Positions 11,018 through 23,918 of a stretch of DNA of 64,000 nt are shown here, piece after piece. The stretch is from NCBI GenBank assembly GCA_947034895.1, contig OX344762.1, forward strand, positions 33,584,760 to 33,648,759, in the 5' to 3' direction. The notes beneath the pieces are model-generated. The model saw only the letters and a list, made by a program, of their open reading frames with translations, did no database searches and had not been told where the DNA came from. The position numbers and the translations under genes were made by a program. Origin of the DNA: Rhytidiadelphus loreus. Its lineage: Eukaryota; Streptophyta; Bryopsida; Hypnales; Hylocomiaceae. Every line of letters starts with the position of its first letter. The first letter of the stretch is position 1.

Positions 11018-14000
11018 AAATATATTTGAAAAATAAAGAATAAGATTACAATCAAAACATCTAGAAATACATCTTTTATTTTTGGCATTGGGTTTAAAAT
11101 TCAAAAGTTATAGCTTGAATAAAAAACCAGTTTGGTAAAATGCTACTAGAATCGTTTGGTCTTTCTTGCAATCAAATTAGTGTTGGACACTTGTTGGACA
11201 TCATGATTGATGCCTTTGAAAGAAAAATTGACATTTTGTTTCAATCAATATGAATACCAAACCCAAGGGTTTTTTTCAACTCAAGTTGTTTCCTCACTTG
11301 CTATCAAAGTGTACCTCTTATGTAACAGATTTGGTCTTACCTCATGTCCAAGGTCACCTATTGAATATTGACAAGTACCCATAGGCATTCTACGTACACT
11401 ATAAGAAAATTGTATTTTTTTGATGTCCAACCAATAAAAAAAACACAACGTTCAGAGTAGAACATGTGGTCGTCTTTGTGGACATCAAGATGTATGAGGT
11501 GCGGATTGAGGTTTAGGATGGATTTTTGTAGATGTTGCAAGTAACAATGGTTATTTGTAATAAAAACAACTTGGTCTTGTGATTGACATTGAGATTTTTC
11601 CAGACATGGTTGAGGACATACTAATGTCTAGAGCATCATCCAGAAAAACATTAATTGTTACATCAGCATCATTGACACATTTTTACTATGGGTAAGTTTG
11701 TCGAAATTAATGCATTCTTGGATAAATTATTGCCCGAGTTAAAAAAAAAGGGGGGATGGATAGCCTTTGGGTGAAAAAATATAACGTGGCGTACAACGTG
11801 GCATATGACATGCCATTTGTCATGGAAATTGATTGGCTTGGCATCTGATAATACTAACATAGCATTCCAAGTGCGTGAAGTAGCTCTACGCTTTATATAT
11901 TCATTGTTGTCTTAGGAGATGTCTAATGAGACTTTCAAATGTTTTGGATGAAGTCAATGGAGACATGGGGACGTTTTAGAAGAGGTTTGACAAAGACAGT
12001 GAGACATTTTGGGAGACATACATTGAGACATTGCAACATTTTTGGAGACATAGATTGAGTCATTACGATGTTTTTTGAGATGTCGACAAGCACTTGAGGA
12101 CATTTTGGGAGATGTTACTAGGAGCAAGATTGTCTTCATCTTTAAGCAAATGTGAACTTCTACCTCATACTATTTGACGTGCATTTCATGACATTCAGTA
12201 GAAGGGAGGATGTTCACCGAGCAATGTAGGACATCTTTTCATATGTCTAGCAACCTATGGTATGACCTAATGTCATGCTCTATACAATATGAACATCCAT
12301 CATTGACAACTTTTGTGTACGTTATACACGGCAACGCATACCAAAAATGTACACAGTCATTGTTACTATCCTCTTCAGCTTGAGCAGACAATGTATCACT
12401 ATGGATTTTAGTGGATAAAACATGGATGTGTAACAACACATGAATATGGCAAGAAATGAAAGGTTCAAACAAGGTAGTTAGTACATTCTTTGGAAAGAAA
12501 TAATTGTGTAAACTATCTTTGAAATACTAATAAGAAAATTCTAAGCCAGACAAGGCTTAGAGTAATTGAAAAAATCATGCATGCATTTCACATAAGCAAC
12601 CCTAAATACAACAGTGATATCAAACTAATCAAACACACATCACGTTCAAAATTGAGCACCACTACCTTGGTCCCTCGATGAATGTTTGGAAGACATTGGT
12701 ACTTCTTGGGGAGACATAGAGGTCGATAACTCACTCTAATGACTATCTTCATGACGTCCTATTGGACATCTATGTGTTGTCCCCATTTGTAATACAATTT
12801 TAGCATTTTACATATTCCACATGGTTTGTCTTATCTCCTACCACTCCACTTGTATATGCAGCTTGTCTTCTCATTCCTACTTATGCACAATAAATGGCTT
12901 TGGAAGCCACATGACAAATTTGACAAATATGGTGTATGGCATATTCTATACAATGTATGGTGTATTATATATGGATGTGTACAATGTATGGCATATAGTA
13001 TATAATGTATATTGGACGTGTGAAGTGGTCTACATGATGATATGTGTACATCCAAGTGATCAAGTGGTCATCATAAAACGACTAGAAGCCGAAGTTGATG
13101 TCTCAAAAATCGTCTTAGAAAATATCTATGTAGCTTCTCGTGTCCACATGGCAAACTTTCAATATTCCATTGATCCATATTTTGTTGGAAGTTTGGCCAA
13201 AAACATGTAGATGTCCATCAAAAAATTTGTTGCTTTGCATTCTCTATATCTACTTTTCATTTTAGGACATCACACATGACATCCGGATGACAAGCTTTGT
13301 TGCTTTGCATTCTCTATATCTACTTTCTCTTCAAATTTGTTCATAATCGTTGCTTCATTACTACCCATGACTTTGGGAAGATGAGTATACAAATCTTGGA
13401 GGTTGACTTGGGGCCTTCCATATTGTTGCATTCATTGAATTGTTGCAAGAGGAATTTTTCTAGGAGTCATAATTAAGGATGAACTACGTACATTTAGGAC
13501 TACAAACTATACACTAACTTCTGTCACTTCTATTGATCTAACACCAATATTATCCACCCCATACTACTAATTGGACTAACCTTGTATTTTTTAGCTTTAG
13601 CAAGTTTTCTGCAACTCAATATTGTGGAAGTGCTGAAGATGTCATCAGACCCTCAAGGCTTGTACAAGGTACAAGCTAGAGTGGTAGGAAAATGCACTCT
13701 AGGCCATCTTCTACATGAACAACCTTTGAAACTTAGTTCCCAGATAAATGAAAGGTTGGCGCAACAAATCTTGACCTGTAGCTCGATGGATCCATTTACC
13801 ATGTAGACGCAATCACCCATAGGCGTCCTGCATTCCAATCACTACCAGATTTTTTACAATTTGTAGGAGATGGGGACATGGGCTTACGTGAAGAATTTGC
13901 AAAATTCTTTGCCAAGCACATTACAATTAGTGCAATAGAGGGACATGAAGATTTTGATATTACAAGTCTGCATTGACAACTTCATAGAATCTTATGGTAG

Positions 14001-14243
14001 AAACCACACCAACTTAAAGAGTTGCAAACTCTAGGAGGCTGGTGGCCTGGTGTCACTTCTTCAATCACAAATTTTCCAACTTCAAACTCAAGTCACTAAG
14101 TTTAAAGAATCTATATGTGTCTTCTTAACAATTGATTACAATAGTAGCACTGAAGAGCTCTGTCAAGAAAGACAAGCCTTGGATGTTTTACGTGAATAGA
14201 ACTTTGGAAAATTTGCATGATGTCAATGAACAAGAAATGCAAA
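11018..14243. other. Repeat-derived DNA without a supportable gene
   Basis: A CACTATAAGAAAA-type terminus occurs at 11398 without a partner that I could find. Around 11930-12140 there is a degenerate array of 'GGAGACAT...TTTTGGGAGACAT' words. Around 12925-13010 there is a 'TATACAATGTATGG'-like simple array, and the phrase 'tttgttgctttgcattctctatatctacttt' is duplicated at 13227 and 13297. Plus-strand frames at 12821-13210 and 13582-13806 show no recognisable domain. Confidence 0.35.
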
Positions 14244-14395
14244 CACTACAAGAAAATGGGGGTATAAATGACTTGTCCACAATGACTGCAACGACAACAA
14301 TGACTGCAAATTAGTCATTTTGCAATCACTTTGAAGTCATTGTTGTTGGTGAAGTCATTGTAGACAAGTTGTTATACCCCCATTTTCTTGTAGTG
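14244..14395. mobile_element. CACTA-type MITE (CACTACAAGAAAATG family, copy 1)
   Basis: A 152 bp element with termini CACTACAAGAAAATG and its reverse complement, flanked by AAA on both sides (14241-14243 and 14396-14398). The interior carries 'ATGACTTGTCCAC' near the left end and its near complement near the right end. It is the sister of the element at 14615-14767. Confidence 0.85.
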
Positions 14396-14614
14396 AAAAT
14401 TTGTAGAAGCATCACAATTGGGAAGTGCTTGTCCACATCAATAATCTAGTAGGAGTAATGTTCATAAATTGAAAGAAAGAATTAAAAGGATGAAGAAAAT
14501 AACATTCGGGTATAGAAATTAGCTAACTTCTTCATCCTTGAAAAGACATTCTATCTCTCTTGAAGTCTAGAAGTCAAGGAAAGGCAACCCATAGACTTGT
14601 AAGAACTATCCTAA

Positions 14615-14767
14615 CACTACAAGAAAATGAGGGCATATATGACTTGTCCACTATGACTTCACCTACAAAAATGATTGCAAAACGATTGTTTTGCAGTCGT
14701 TTTGCAGTTGTTTTTGTTGGTGCAGTCATAGTGGACAAGTCGTATATGCCCTCATTTTCTTGTAGTG
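14615..14767. mobile_element. CACTA-type MITE (CACTACAAGAAAATG family, copy 2)
   Basis: A 153 bp near-perfect palindrome with the same termini as the copy at 14244, flanked by TAA (14612-14614 and 14768-14770). Because it is palindromic, nearly the same peptide is predicted on both strands; neither is a gene. Confidence 0.88.
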
Positions 14768-14839
14768 TAAGTCCAACAACAACCATGTGGATCTAAAAAG
14801 AAAATAGCACATGTTTTTATAAACAGTTTTGTAGAGGCA

Positions 14840-15259
14840 TTGCAAATCAAGCTGTGGTTGGATCCATGTTTGCGTTACTTCTCACAAAAAAGGAGGTCCA
14901 ATCCTTCATGCATTCACTTGCTAGCACTTAGTTATACAAGAATGCAAATAGAAAATTTGCACCTCAACAAAATTGGTGAAAATGTTTGTCTTCATCAAAT
15001 CCTACAAACGTGCAACAAAGCTAACATAATGCTAAGAAGGTACTCAACAATGTACAAGAACTTGAGATTGGAATGCCTCCCCAACCCTCACAAGGTTTCC
15101 ACTTTTAGGGTTGAAAGAAATTTAATATTAATTGAGCTCATAAGAGATTTCTATACCATTGACATGAAAGTGGAAGTTCTACAAAAGAACAAGGACATAC
15201 GGAGACTACATTTCAATGAGTTCAATTATACTTTCTTTGCAAATGTGGAGAGCATTTAG
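14840..15259 (+). pseudogene. Coding-like remnant, function unknown
   Basis: A 139-residue frame with ordinary amino-acid composition and a Leu-rich C-terminal half. It shares the phrase '...LECLPNPHK' with a similar phrase in the remnants near 37850, suggesting that both derive from one repeated coding element. No domain is recognised. Confidence 0.25.
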
Positions 15260-15778
15260 CTCACTATTGTCAAGTTGTATGGGATCACTCCTACAAGTTT
15301 GACTGCAATTTAAATGCTCTCAAAATGTACATGACAGTTCTTTCAATGAAAATGACATCTGCAGTAGTACAAACTTAAGAATTCAATCCTTACTATTGTC
15401 AACATTCCACTTCTTTTAACTGAAGGTCGGCCATATACAACGCCAGATCCTATGCATGGGCTTAGAACCAATGAATACTTGCCAAGAACTTTTTTCTACC
15501 CTTGTGACGGAAGTCATCCCACTATGTATTGAATTCCTACTTCAAGTCCTTTGTAGATATATATATGTTTGTACATCAATGATAGTAGGAATTCAGACAA
15601 ATGCAAAATGAAGCTTCCCATAACAATTCTCCATGTGGCATTGATGGCATTGATGTAGAGGTGACCGCTTCACTTCTTGGAAACACCTATGAGTTATATG
15701 GTCAATCACTTGAACAATGAGCACAAAAAGATAAACAAGTAGAGAATTAAAAGCCTTAAAGCATCCCCATCAATCTGT

Positions 15779-15835
15779 TTTGTATCCCTAAATATTTAGG
15801 GAGAGGACCTCAGATGGGGATGGGGATACAGAAGC
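15779..15835. repeat. Subterminal palindromic region of the 20 kb element
   Basis: Just inside the left end, CCCTAAATATTTAGGG is a perfect 16-base palindrome. It is bracketed by ATCCCCAT-type words that recur inverted as ATGGGGATGGGGAT. Confidence 0.5.
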
Positions 15836-16759
15836 TTGCGCGCACCAGTCTCGAAACAAGATCTCTACTCCAAATTTATAGAGAACTCGGTAAAAGTTGG
15901 GCCCAATTCCCTATAACATCATATTCATTATTTTGGGAGATTGGGGACCTCTCAAAATAATATTGTCCATTTTTTGATGGGGGAATTGAATTTGCGTTCA
16001 AAGAAATTCAAGTGAAGCATAATTAAAATTTTCCATTTGGTAGTTGTAATTTCCATTAAAATGATAGTTTCATTTGTTTAGCGCGTGTTTGACAAATTAT
16101 TGGTTGGTTTGATAATATTTCTTTGCATATATATGTTATGAAACGTCTTTATTGAACACCAAGTCATGAGCTGGATGGTTGATTGTAAGAGGCTATTTAT
16201 CTCATTCAGGTGGTTCGAGTTCGATTCTCATTGAACTCGTATGAGCAGCTATATGATATACATGACTTGGTACTGCTAAGTGAACTTTTCTGGCAGGAAT
16301 GTGAGAACAACCAACCGGCCCCCTATCAAAAATTGTGACAAGTGCTTGACATGTTAACAAAATAAAAAGTGGTCCTAGCCACTACAAATTTTTGCAACTC
16401 ATTTTTCAAGTCAAAGACATACAAAGTGAATGTTCTTTTAAAAGTCAATGACATACAAAGTGAATTAATAATCAAATGATGCCATCATATAGATTGTCCC
16501 ATATATAATATGATAAAAAAAAAATATTAAGTACTATAAGTATTAGGTGCACTTTGCTATAAAAGTAACAACACACAAAGTATAGGAGTAATTCTAATAT
16601 AGAACTATGAAATCCAATCCACACTAGGCACGCTCTACAATACACGTTAATAAATCATATAAAATTGTCTATGGTTATACAATACCATTGCTCTGGAATA
16701 CCAACTACTAAACTTAACTTCAAATACAATAAAATAAGTCCACTACAATTAGTACATGT

Positions 16760-19594
16760 TCAATCCGAATTATACGAAGATAAACTCTTGTTGATGACAT
16801 GAACCTGAGCTGTAGGGATTCTAAGGACACACTCTACTGTGTCTTTCTTGACCTTGGACCTCCATGCCGTGATGAGGGAATTTGTGTCTTCCCAAGTAGG
16901 TTCTTGGGTCTCGTCTACTTTCCAACTTAATCCCTTTATAGAGTCCCAACCAATGTAAAAGTCTTGAACATTTTGGCCCCTTGTTGTGGGCCGAAAATAC
17001 TGAATCAGGATACAATTTGGATGCTCCGGATTTGTGAAAGGATCAGATAAAGCTCTAGCAATCCATACGGGTTTTGTATCACCTTCAGCCGGACGAAGGG
17101 CGACAAAAAAGTCTTTCTGAACATCACGACCCACTTGGAAAGATGGCAATGGCCGATTGCGGCGTTGCCCTACAAAAACATCATCCTCAGCAAACTCTTC
17201 ACAAACATCGCCATTGTCATCAAGTTCATCCTCTACAGTGGCTTCCACTCGAGTGTGAGGCCAGAAACCATCCTTCAACGTCTTGAATGGTACTATAGGT
17301 TGCACTAAGCATGCTTTTACTGCACGCCAATAGAACAACAAATGCTCGAAGCATCTCCTGTACTCCCCACTGTCGTCTTCGTTGCATAATGCCTCCCAAT
17401 ATTTGATGAACCCCGATATCCCTTTAGAGATGTCTTCCACACATCGCATGGGAACGTGGTGAACTGGAAGGGGTTCACCACGAGGCCATAGACTCGGTCC
17501 TTCAGGGTCTTCTCACCATAATTTGATTCCCCCCTCTTCTGGAAGCCAATGACTATCTGTGCAATACCTCTTATACTTCATAATTGGAACACCTGTCGAA
17601 TTGAGGTAGAACTTGAATTGTTGTGCCTTCGTATGGCCAACAAGTGCTTCATCTCCTTCCAAAATGAAGCCTTCTATGAAGGCTTTGAAATCTGGTACCT
17701 CTTCAATCAAGTGTGGAATTGTAGGTACAGAATCTACATCCATGAAGGACTTCATGAGAGCTGGGATGGTAGGGAACGTTTCCTTCTTTAATTGCATGCT
17801 CCATCTTCCAAACAAAGCATTAATGTCGTCATGTGTGTGACCAACTAACATGAAACTCACGTAACCCTCTCGGAAGATCTTCTTTGCTACAAGGAAGGAC
17901 CAAAACGCAAAGACATATCGATTCTTGTTGTCTCCAGTAGCATTATCCATTTGAACGTTTAGAACCGGAGGAAGGGGAGTGGCTGCAATGGGGACTTCAG
18001 GCGGTGGCCGAAGTGACGATACGCACATTTCAGACCCTTTCAACATTGCTTCAAATAAAGGAGCCGAGCCCGATCCAACGAACAACTCACGGGAGGAATA
18101 CTTTGGAAGAAGTTCAAGGTCTCTCAACAACTTCGCTAACGACCCCATAGTGTAGTTAGAGTCGTGCAAGAAGACATCAAGACCGTAATGAGCATAACGG
18201 ACATCACCGTGCCCATGAGCAATCATTCCGGTCACTGATACTGACAACTTTGTGAGGCCATCAAGTTGTTTGCTTTTGTGTGAGAACATTGGAGACGCTG
18301 TTTTGGCATGATCCATTTTATCATGCATGATTGTGAGGCATTCATGAGGGTAGGCGCTTGACCTGTACCGATTGGCATAGTATAAATCTCGATGAGCTCG
18401 AGCACAGGCATTGTGTTTCTCCAGGAGGTGGTCCCACTTCCATCGTAATCCAATAGGGGCTATTCTTCTTTGTTCATGGTATCTATTACAATCTGAAGAA
18501 CAAGCAAAATTATCCCCAGGTTTCTTCACAGAGTATTTAGGAAAATTCAACTTCCTGATTTTACAGATATTCGATGTAGAAACTTCCTTCAACCCGAACA
18601 CGGCATTTGCAGCGTTGACTTCGGGTAGCGTATTTTTCCAAGTAAAGGTGGCTGGCAGAATCTTAGAGACAACCTTCTCCCCAGACGCAAGACTGTGGGT
18701 GCAATGCGGCATATGATCGGCTGACTTCTCAAGCACACACTTCAATATTGCAAGGGCTTGCAACGAATGCTTTTGAGCCTTCTGGGTTCCCAAATTTCCA
18801 TGAGGTTGAGCTTGATCATCTCTTGCAGCATATCCTTGGAAACGGTGGAAGGTAGATTCGGAGACACCCGCAATATGCTGCCATGCCGCCATACAAACAT
18901 CAGTCCCCTCGAGAGTGACCACCCTTTTCCCCTGAGCATCACGGTGAACTTGTCGATGAACGTCCAACTTCATGTGGTAGCGGAATTCAAAGGATGTCTT
19001 GTGGGACATACGTTCACGGAAAGCCCGAATCTTTTCTCTTGGAAAAGGTTGGACGCAGTTTCCGGGGCAACAGACCTTGCTCGATACTAAATTGATGGAC
19101 TTTTGACTAAGTAGATTGGTTGTTTTAATAGAAGCTTGAGGAGGAGGAGCATTCCTGACGGTGCTTGTGTATGGTTTGGCACCTGAGGAGGACCCCTGAG
19201 ACAATCTTCCTTGCAGACGATTGTATTGGTCTCGAACCTCGTGATCATTGAGGCTGGCCCCATTTAGAAACACCCGGTCAATGGGCCAAGCACGAAGTGA
19301 GTACTTCCAGTCTTTAGGAACTTCAGTAGGCCGCAGTGACTTGGATATCTAAACGGCGACAAGGGAGTCTCCAAGGGGACCAGTGCTACCCACAACATGT
19401 TCGGAATTCACGCTATGACAGATTCCCTCAGCAACCACATCTCCATCAACATTGTGGAGGAGGACAATTTTAGTGCTCCATAGCCTCCGAGGGACGCCTT
19501 CACAATCTGGAATGACAAAGTCTTATATCGTATCATTTTCAATCTCTCCTTCATCAGAAGAGTATTCTTGAAGAGATTGGCGGTGAGCAACCAT
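16760..19594 (-). pseudogene. DUF7869-like transposase-like protein, single frame with three stops
   Basis: From an ATG at 19594 one frame runs 945 codons to a stop at 16760, with only three internal stops: TAA (~19524), TAG (~19352) and TGA (~17513). Each can be explained by a single C-to-T or G-to-A change. The longest open part, 17513-19273, is 586 codons. Near residue 550 is VQMDN...GDNKNRYV, and near residues 584-591 VGHTHDDI followed by LFGRWS. This is the signature I associate with DUF7869 proteins, repeated multicopy genes in plants and other eukaryotes that look like DDE-fold enzymes. A CCPGNC motif and a His-rich block precede it. It is presumed to be the mobilising enzyme of the 20 kb element. 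Nine palindromic motif copies lie directly upstream (19637-20368). Its function is inferred, and this copy cannot make the full protein. Confidence 0.75.
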
Positions 19595-19636
19595 TGGTTC
19601 TGTGGGTGCAAAAAAACATATTATCAGACAAGGACA

Positions 19637-20368
19637 TTTTTAACTCGACGCGAGTTAAATAATCTAGTATCTAGAGCTCATGTCACTATCTTCAAGAATA
19701 ATTTCACTAAACATCCTTCCTAATTAACTTGAGTCGAGTTAAAGTATATCAATGCAAAGTTCTTTTGCATGTATATGTAATTAGATGCCTAAAAATCCTG
19801 GGATCCAAAATTATATAATTATATGTCCTCCGGTATTGCAATGTTCTCAGCTCAAGGGACAGTCAACTCGATTCGAGTTAAACAAGTGACCACATTGTTA
19901 ACTCGACTCGAGTAAAAATATCGTTGTGAAGATTTTCTGCAAATATATGTAATCAGCTGCCTAAAGATTCTGTGATCTAGGATATTAATAATATTAATTT
20001 CCTCTGGTATGAAAATGTTTTTTCAGGTCAAGGGACAGTTCACTCGATTTGAGTTAAACAACTGACCACAGTGTTAACTTGACTCGAGTAAAACTTTCAT
20101 TGCAATTTTTTTTTCAGGTATATATAATCAGATGCCTAAATATTCTGGGATCCAGGATTTTATTAATATAAATATCCTCCGGTACTAAACTTTTCTCAGG
20201 TCAAGGGGTATTCAACTCGATTCGAGTTAAAAGAGTGACCACAGGTACATTAAATAGTTCATGATCAAGGTCATTTTAGTAAATAATTCTTTGAGTATGA
20301 TATAACTCGGGTCGAGTTAAACCGCCTCGTCCAACCCTTTTCGCACTCTTTAACTCGATTCGAGTGGA
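19637..20368. promoter_or_regulatory. Array of nine TTAACTCGA-N-TCGAGTTAA near-palindromes
   Basis: Copies lie near 19639, 19724, 19863, 19898, 20039, 20074, 20212, 20303 and 20349. All are variants of two TTAACTCGA half-sites facing each other across one to three bases. Longer ~170 bp units that include neighbouring words ('cctaaa..ttctgggatccaggat', 'tcaagggacagt') repeat about three times between 19780 and 20230. The array sits immediately upstream of the minus-strand transposase-like frame, where a promoter would be. Confidence 0.8.
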
Positions 20369-20956
20369 AATCCATTCCCGTATTTTACGAAGAGCTCATA
20401 TATTATGGTTTTATATGATAATCTTGAAAATGCGGCGGGCATTGTGGAATTCCTCTCCCACAGACCACCACATGAGTGACGGAATGTCATGCACACAATT
20501 GACGGCATCACGACTATGCGTCCCGCACTTGATATGAAAATACTGAAATATACCTAAACCTACAGAACATTACAGGTACTGTCCAGAAACTTTCAATAGG
20601 TCTACACAATCCGTGTATTCTCCAAATTACAACAACAGGATAACCGAAAATTAATCGGAAAACAAAAGTTCAGAACTTGTGCAATATAGATACGGGGATC
20701 AAACTATGACGGAAGTTGCATGAGAGATAAAACAACAAATTATGCGACAGAAAATGGAATCATGAATGCTGGAGGAAACTGAAGAGAGATTGTGGAACAT
20801 GTATTGCATACCCAAACCCGGAATCTTGTCAAATAATTTGTCTACTGCAACCTGGCGTACAAAAAATTGAGAAACCTCACTGCCATAGAGACGTAATAAA
20901 ATGACGATCGCCACAACAAATGTCAAGCATACAACAAAAAGAGATTTAGAATTCTC
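20369..20956. other. Non-coding centre of the 20 kb element
   Basis: No gene was recognised. The stretch might be leader sequence of a lost gene; a 115-residue minus-strand frame (20699-21046) overlaps repeats and has no domain. Confidence 0.25.
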
Positions 20957-21115
20957 AGCGCAGACGCCGAGAATGACAATGCGAAGCTTTGTGTGAGGGA
21001 GGACTCTCAGTGACGACGGTGAAAATGACAATGCAATGTTGCGCACGCGGGAGGATTCTGAGTGTAGACGGCGGAAATGACAATGGACAGTTCAGCGTGA
21101 GGGAATGGGGGAGGA
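20957..21115. repeat. ~50 bp tandem repeat, three units
   Basis: Three units share the core 'TCTCAGTGNAGACGGCGANAATGACAATG' followed by a GTGAGGGAGGA-like tail, starting near 20957, 21004 and 21056. The region is GC-richer than its surroundings. Confidence 0.6.
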
Positions 21116-21461
21116 TCAGCTTCGCCGCTGAACGCGTCATGCAAAGTTCAACGAAGGTTATCCCGAGAACAAGGCGCAGGATTTTCAAACGTTCCTCAAA
21201 AACCCCGAATAGAAATAGGGGAACACTATTTTCAGCCGTTGACAGATGCATTCACTAAAAGCTGGCAGCCTTAGAATCTTCCAAAATGAGTTACTTTAGA
21301 ATAATTAGGTTGATGCCAACAAATAAACTTTTCTACCCAAAGAAGGTCCTATTTCCAGAAACTAATGTCGATATTAATTAATTGTTTTCTCGGGTACAAA
21401 AAAATAATTGAAAGAATCCTATGAACTTTGCGGCCTTCTGGGTAAAGTTCCATTTACAATT

Positions 21462-21512
21462 GACGGGTTAGGGTTTAGGGTTTAGGGTTTGGAATTTAGG
21501 GTTTAGAATTCA
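21462..21512. repeat. Short interstitial telomere-type repeat
   Basis: Four or five TTTAGGG-like units in a row ('gggtttagggtttagggtttgg...tttagggttt'), the plant telomere sequence. The tract is too short and degenerate to be a functional telomere. Confidence 0.7.
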
Positions 21513-22358
21513 GGAGTTCTACATTTCAGGGATTAGGAATACAAACTTTTTTTAAACATTCGGGGTTCAGTGGAACTAATTTTTTTGAGTAGCCCTCCTC
21601 ATCTTGTTCGATGGACATTCCAACCTTGCATGATTTAGGTGACAAACTTCAATTTAATTTTAGACTTCACATGCAAAACGAGAATTGAATTCAAAAATTT
21701 CTATAGTTTTAATGTTCATCCTAAATACTATAATCTTGAGTAAATACTATAATCTTTGAATCCTCAAATTATGATATTGTTGTGCTTTCTTCTCCTATGT
21801 AATCTATAACATTTCTATTTCAAATTTTGAAGGCTATAAATAAATCTTCTTAAAAATGATTCAATCTATAAAAATGTTGAAAGACGACAAAAAATAATAT
21901 CAAGAGATTCAGTTGTCGTTACTTATTTTTAATAACATGTGTTGTGACTATGAAAAAAAAGTATGAGCTTATAGTTATCCTCGTTGAAGCTAATTGATTT
22001 TCTTTCAATATCTAATCGTATGGATGTTTAAAGAGCTTGCTTATTAGTATGCACACCAATTTTGAGTGCAAAATTGCATAAGAGTTGTGATATTATAACA
22101 AGAAAAATGTATGTTTTCTATTTTCAGTATGTTGTTACAAATTCTGTTAGCACATTAAAACAATGGAAAGATTGTCCAAGGGGTGTGGAAATGCGTGAAC
22201 TAGGAGTGATTTGAATGTGCTAGACATAAAATTGGCACATGTATGAAGGGAGCACTATTTCTCACCCTTTTTATTGCGGCTATTTATTATTCTGGTCCCC
22301 TGCTGCCGCAGCCTGCCATCTGCTGGCCATACTGGCCCCTCTTCCACGTGCTAGTTGC

Positions 22359-22594
22359 CACTAGAAGAAGCCCGTTTTTTTTTTAATTTGTTGATGTCAA
22401 AGTTGACGAATTTTGCTAGACATCGTTTGTAACAACTTGTGTTTTTATGTCAACAATGACATCTAATGTAACATCTTGACGTTACATTAGATGTCATTGT
22501 TGACATAAAAACACAAGTTGTTACAAACAATGTCTAGCAAAATCCATCAATTTGATGTCTAAAACATTCAAATAAACATGGGCTTCTTCTAGTG
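22359..22594. mobile_element. CACTA-type palindromic MITE (copy 2 of long family), nested in the Mutator-like element
   Basis: A 236 bp near-copy of the element at 389-625. The termini are CACTAGAAGAAG and its complement, and the flanking TGC duplication (22356-22358 and 22595-22597) is intact. Its insertion within the Mutator-like element makes it the youngest layer here. Confidence 0.92.
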
Positions 22595-23114
22595 TGCATT
22601 CAATGCTTGGCATAGCACATCCACGCATTGTTCTTTCCTACCTGACAGGGTCTGCCCGAGGAAAACTTCAGTGTTTCGTCTGTTGTGTTCCGGCATGTTC
22701 TAGAAAAGAAACGGCCTGACTTATCGCATGCATGGGTATGTCCCATGCCACGCATGCCTCTGTGTTCCCCCCCAGTGTTTCGTGGTGGCGGTAGACTTTA
22801 GGCCTTCCCCTCTAGGGATTTAGGGAGTTCACAAGAATTAAACATCAAACACAAGTGACATTTTCTTCAAGTAAACCATAGTTCCCTACCTAAGAAAGGA
22901 AATCATATCGTGAACCCCCTAGAAACTGACATTTTCAATGTTGAAAAAGGTAAAAAGAAAAAGAAATTACGACTTCAAACAAAGAAGTAGACATACAATG
23001 AAACACCAATAATAAAAGGAAAATAACTAGATTTTATTGTATGGTTTAGGGGATGAACAATATAAATCTGAATTAAAAAAATATAGAATTTCATCAAAAT
23101 TATAAGAAATTTAA

Positions 23115-23505
23115 ACCCATTGAACTCCAAACTCTTTGGAGCAAATGGTTTAAGGGTTTAGGAATTGGGCCTCCATTATCAGCGGTCCATCCGGTTAGGG
23201 AGTGCAAAAGCACTCCCTAAGCCAAAAAAAATGTATAATTGGTGTGCCGGACCCATTCAACTCCAAACTCTTTTTGGGGAAATGGTTTTAGGAAACACTA
23301 ATTGGGCCTCCATTATCAGGGGTCCATCCGGTTAGGGATTGCTTTCGCACTCCCTAACCCAGAGAAAAAGTATAATTGTGTGTGTTGGACCCATTCAACT
23401 CCAAACTCTTTTGGAGAAATGGTGCTAGGAACACTAATTCAGCCTCGATTATCAGGGGTCCATCCGCTTAGGGAGTGCGAAAACACTCCCTAACCCCCCA
23501 TACAA
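23115..23505. repeat. Three ~137 bp tandem units with an internal hairpin
   Basis: Units start near 23115, 23252 and 23390 (136 and 138 bp apart). Each contains 'AACTCCAAACTCTTT', 'GGGTCCATCCG' and then TTAGGGAGTGC...GCACTCCCTAA. That last pair is a short-loop inverted repeat kept in all three units although the loop bases differ, suggesting selection or gene conversion on the hairpin. They are internal to the Mutator-like element. Confidence 0.8.
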
Positions 23506-23918
23506 ACACTGAAAATATACAATACATTGTAACACACCATACATTGTAACACACCACATTTATCAATAAAATTGAATGGCTTTAGAAGCCTTTTATTTTT
23601 ATTTTTTACACTAGAAGATAAGCTATTTATACTAGTGGGGTGGTAGTAGGGGAGACAAACCTTATGGGATATAGAAAACTTAGGATCTTTAACCCGTCAC
23701 TAAATTTTACATGGCAAGCGAGCAAAACACTGGCAGCTGAACACTGGAAATTTTTTTAGGCAGGCACCCATGGGCAGAGGAACCGTTGGCTGCCGTTGTC
23801 AGACCATGGCACGTAAACCCACACTATTGTGCCTGCTGTAGTTATATTGTGCAATACGAGGCAGTCCAATAAATAGCCGCAATAAAAAGGGTGAGAAATA
23901 GCCATTTCCCATGTATGA

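Larger units (their letters stand above)
22247..23909. mobile_element. Mutator-like non-autonomous element with 9 bp target duplication
   Basis: Terminal inverted repeats of about 42 bp (22247-22288 and 23868-23909) match exactly over CTATTTCTCACCCTTTTTAT and beyond. They are flanked by CATGTATGA on both sides (22238-22246 and 23910-23918), a 9-base duplication typical of Mutator-like elements. The 1.66 kb interior codes for no transposase. It contains a nested CACTA MITE at 22359-22594, three ~137 bp tandem units at 23115-23505, and a poly-C/G-rich segment. It lies inside the proposed 20 kb element, so it is younger. Confidence 0.9.

Noticed and set aside
11398..11413. Lone CACTATAAGAAAA terminus
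   Set aside because: No matching inverted end or 3-base duplication was found within several kb, so no element is claimed.
14574..14796. Matching peptides predicted on both strands
   Set aside because: Both come from a palindromic MITE (14615-14767), which reads nearly the same on either strand.
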